The translations under genes were made by a program, and so were the position numbers. The notes under the pieces are model-generated. The model did not search any database. It saw only the letters and a program-made list of their open reading frames with translations, and was not told the DNA's origin. 8,379 nucleotides of DNA from Mycoplasmataceae bacterium (GTDB taxonomy: Bacteria > Bacillota_I > Bacilli_A > Mycoplasmatales > Mycoplasmoidaceae). Shown here in pieces: positions 7,826 through 8,379 of this stretch. The stretch is from positions 1 through 8,379 of the forward strand of contig JAITJR010000028.1 in the NCBI GenBank assembly GCA_031278855.1. The letters are read 5' to 3'. The number at the start of each line of letters is the position of its first letter. Within the stretch, counting starts at the first letter, position 1.

Positions 7826-8379
7826 TTATGGCTTAATCGCTCGCTCGATTACTGCCATCCGCACAAATACGCCATTTTGAATTTGTTTAAAAATCCGTGA
7901 CTGACGACATTCAACGATTTCATCATCAATTTCTACATTCCGATTAACTGGGGCGGGATGAATAATAATGGCATGGGGTTTTAGTAATGTTAAACGTTGT
8001 TTGGTCAACCCGTATTGTTGGCGATATGTTTCGATTGTCAAAGACATTTTTTGGGGCAGTCGTTCGGTTTGAATTCTCAACATATTAATGACATCAGCTT
8101 GTTTTAGTCCTTGCTCAAAATCAATGTACTCATATTGGGGATCTTGGAATTCTTTTGGGGCTGATAGTAATACTTTCATTCCGAGTCGCTGCATTGTCAT
8201 AATGTTAGAATGAGCGACACGTGAATGAGTAATGTCCCCAACGATTAGGACCGTTAAACCAGTGAATCGCTTAAATTCTTGTTGAATGGTTAATAAATCT
8301 AATAGGGTTTGGGTGGGATGATCTAACATACCATCACCAGCATTAATTAGCGGCACATCAAGATTACGTAATGCTTGGT
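7826..8379 (-). CDS. pyrB: Aspartate carbamoyltransferase catalytic chain (PyrB), N-terminus beyond window
   Basis: PyrB joins carbamoyl phosphate and aspartate to form N-carbamoyl-aspartate, the second step of de novo pyrimidine synthesis. The frame is open to the right edge, so the N-terminal part with the S-T-R-T-R carbamoyl-phosphate loop is missing from the window; 184 complete codons are visible. Recognisable motifs are INAGDG, HPTQTLLDL, GDITHSRVAHSN, LRIQTER, HPAPVNRNVEID and the C-terminal SRIFKQIQNGVFVRMAV. These resemble the Bacillus subtilis enzyme closely, and the protein ends soon after as in that group. The GTG at 8354-8356 is an internal Val, not a start. It precedes pyrC by 4 nt, keeping the Bacillus pyrB-pyrC order; whether pyrR or other pyr genes lie upstream cannot be seen. 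Confidence 0.96.
   Translation of the reverse strand, partial: QALRNLDVPLINAGDGMLDHPTQTLLDLLTIQQEFKRFTGLTVLIVGDITHSRVAHSNIMTMQRLGMKVLLSAPKEFQDPQYEYIDFEQGLKQADVINMLRIQTERLPQKMSLTIETYRQQYGLTKQRLTLLKPHAIIIHPAPVNRNVEIDDEIVECRQSRIFKQIQNGVFVRMAVIERAIKP

Noticed and set aside
1..8379. CRISPR array, tRNA, rRNA, transposase or integrase
   Set aside because: I saw no regularly spaced direct repeats, cloverleaf, rRNA-like stretch or transposase motif in the window.

Overview
This window comes from an AT-rich bacterium that reads UGA as tryptophan (genetic code 4), so most likely a Mollicute of the Mycoplasma/Spiroplasma type. Read with the standard code, the left half falls apart into short ORFs. Read with UGA as Trp, it becomes four long, tidy genes, and purF and pyrC regain their family C-termini. 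The genus cannot be fixed from this sequence alone. Keeping purF, pyrB and pyrC is notable, because many UGA-recoded Mollicutes rely on nucleotide salvage.

Left region (1-4917, + strand): four consecutive genes, the first cut by the window edge, that look like one transcription unit (gaps of 24, 2 and 15 nt). They encode exported or membrane-anchored proteins rich in Asn, Thr, Ser and Asp, with no recognised enzymatic motif. All four share a degenerate module centred on an aromatic-[TS]-G-x motif (YTGS, FTGQ, YYGS, YSGR) followed by an alternating beta-strand pattern. In the first three this motif also sits 12-13 residues from the C-terminus. In the fourth it is internal and is followed by about 325 residues of glycine-rich, roughly 40-residue repeats of right-handed beta-helix type. 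I read the region as a tandem cluster of surface proteins; I do not recognise the family.

Middle (4918-5208): directly after the tandem TAA TAA of the fourth gene, the same frame stays open for 64 codons and looks like a leftover piece of a BspA-like leucine-rich-repeat protein. It contains 15 consecutive codons ending in C, quite unlike its surroundings. Then comes a short non-coding stretch with a promoter whose -10 box (TATAAT) ends 6 nt before the purF ATG, which suggests a leaderless purF mRNA.

Right region (5209-8379): purF on the + strand (first committed step of de novo purine synthesis) converges on a pyrB-pyrC pair on the - strand (second and third steps of de novo pyrimidine synthesis). 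pyrB runs off the right edge and pyrC starts 4 nt after the pyrB stop, keeping the Bacillus-type gene order. All three enzymes keep their recognisable catalytic motifs. PyrC appears to lack a loop of about 20 residues that I recall in bacterial relatives.
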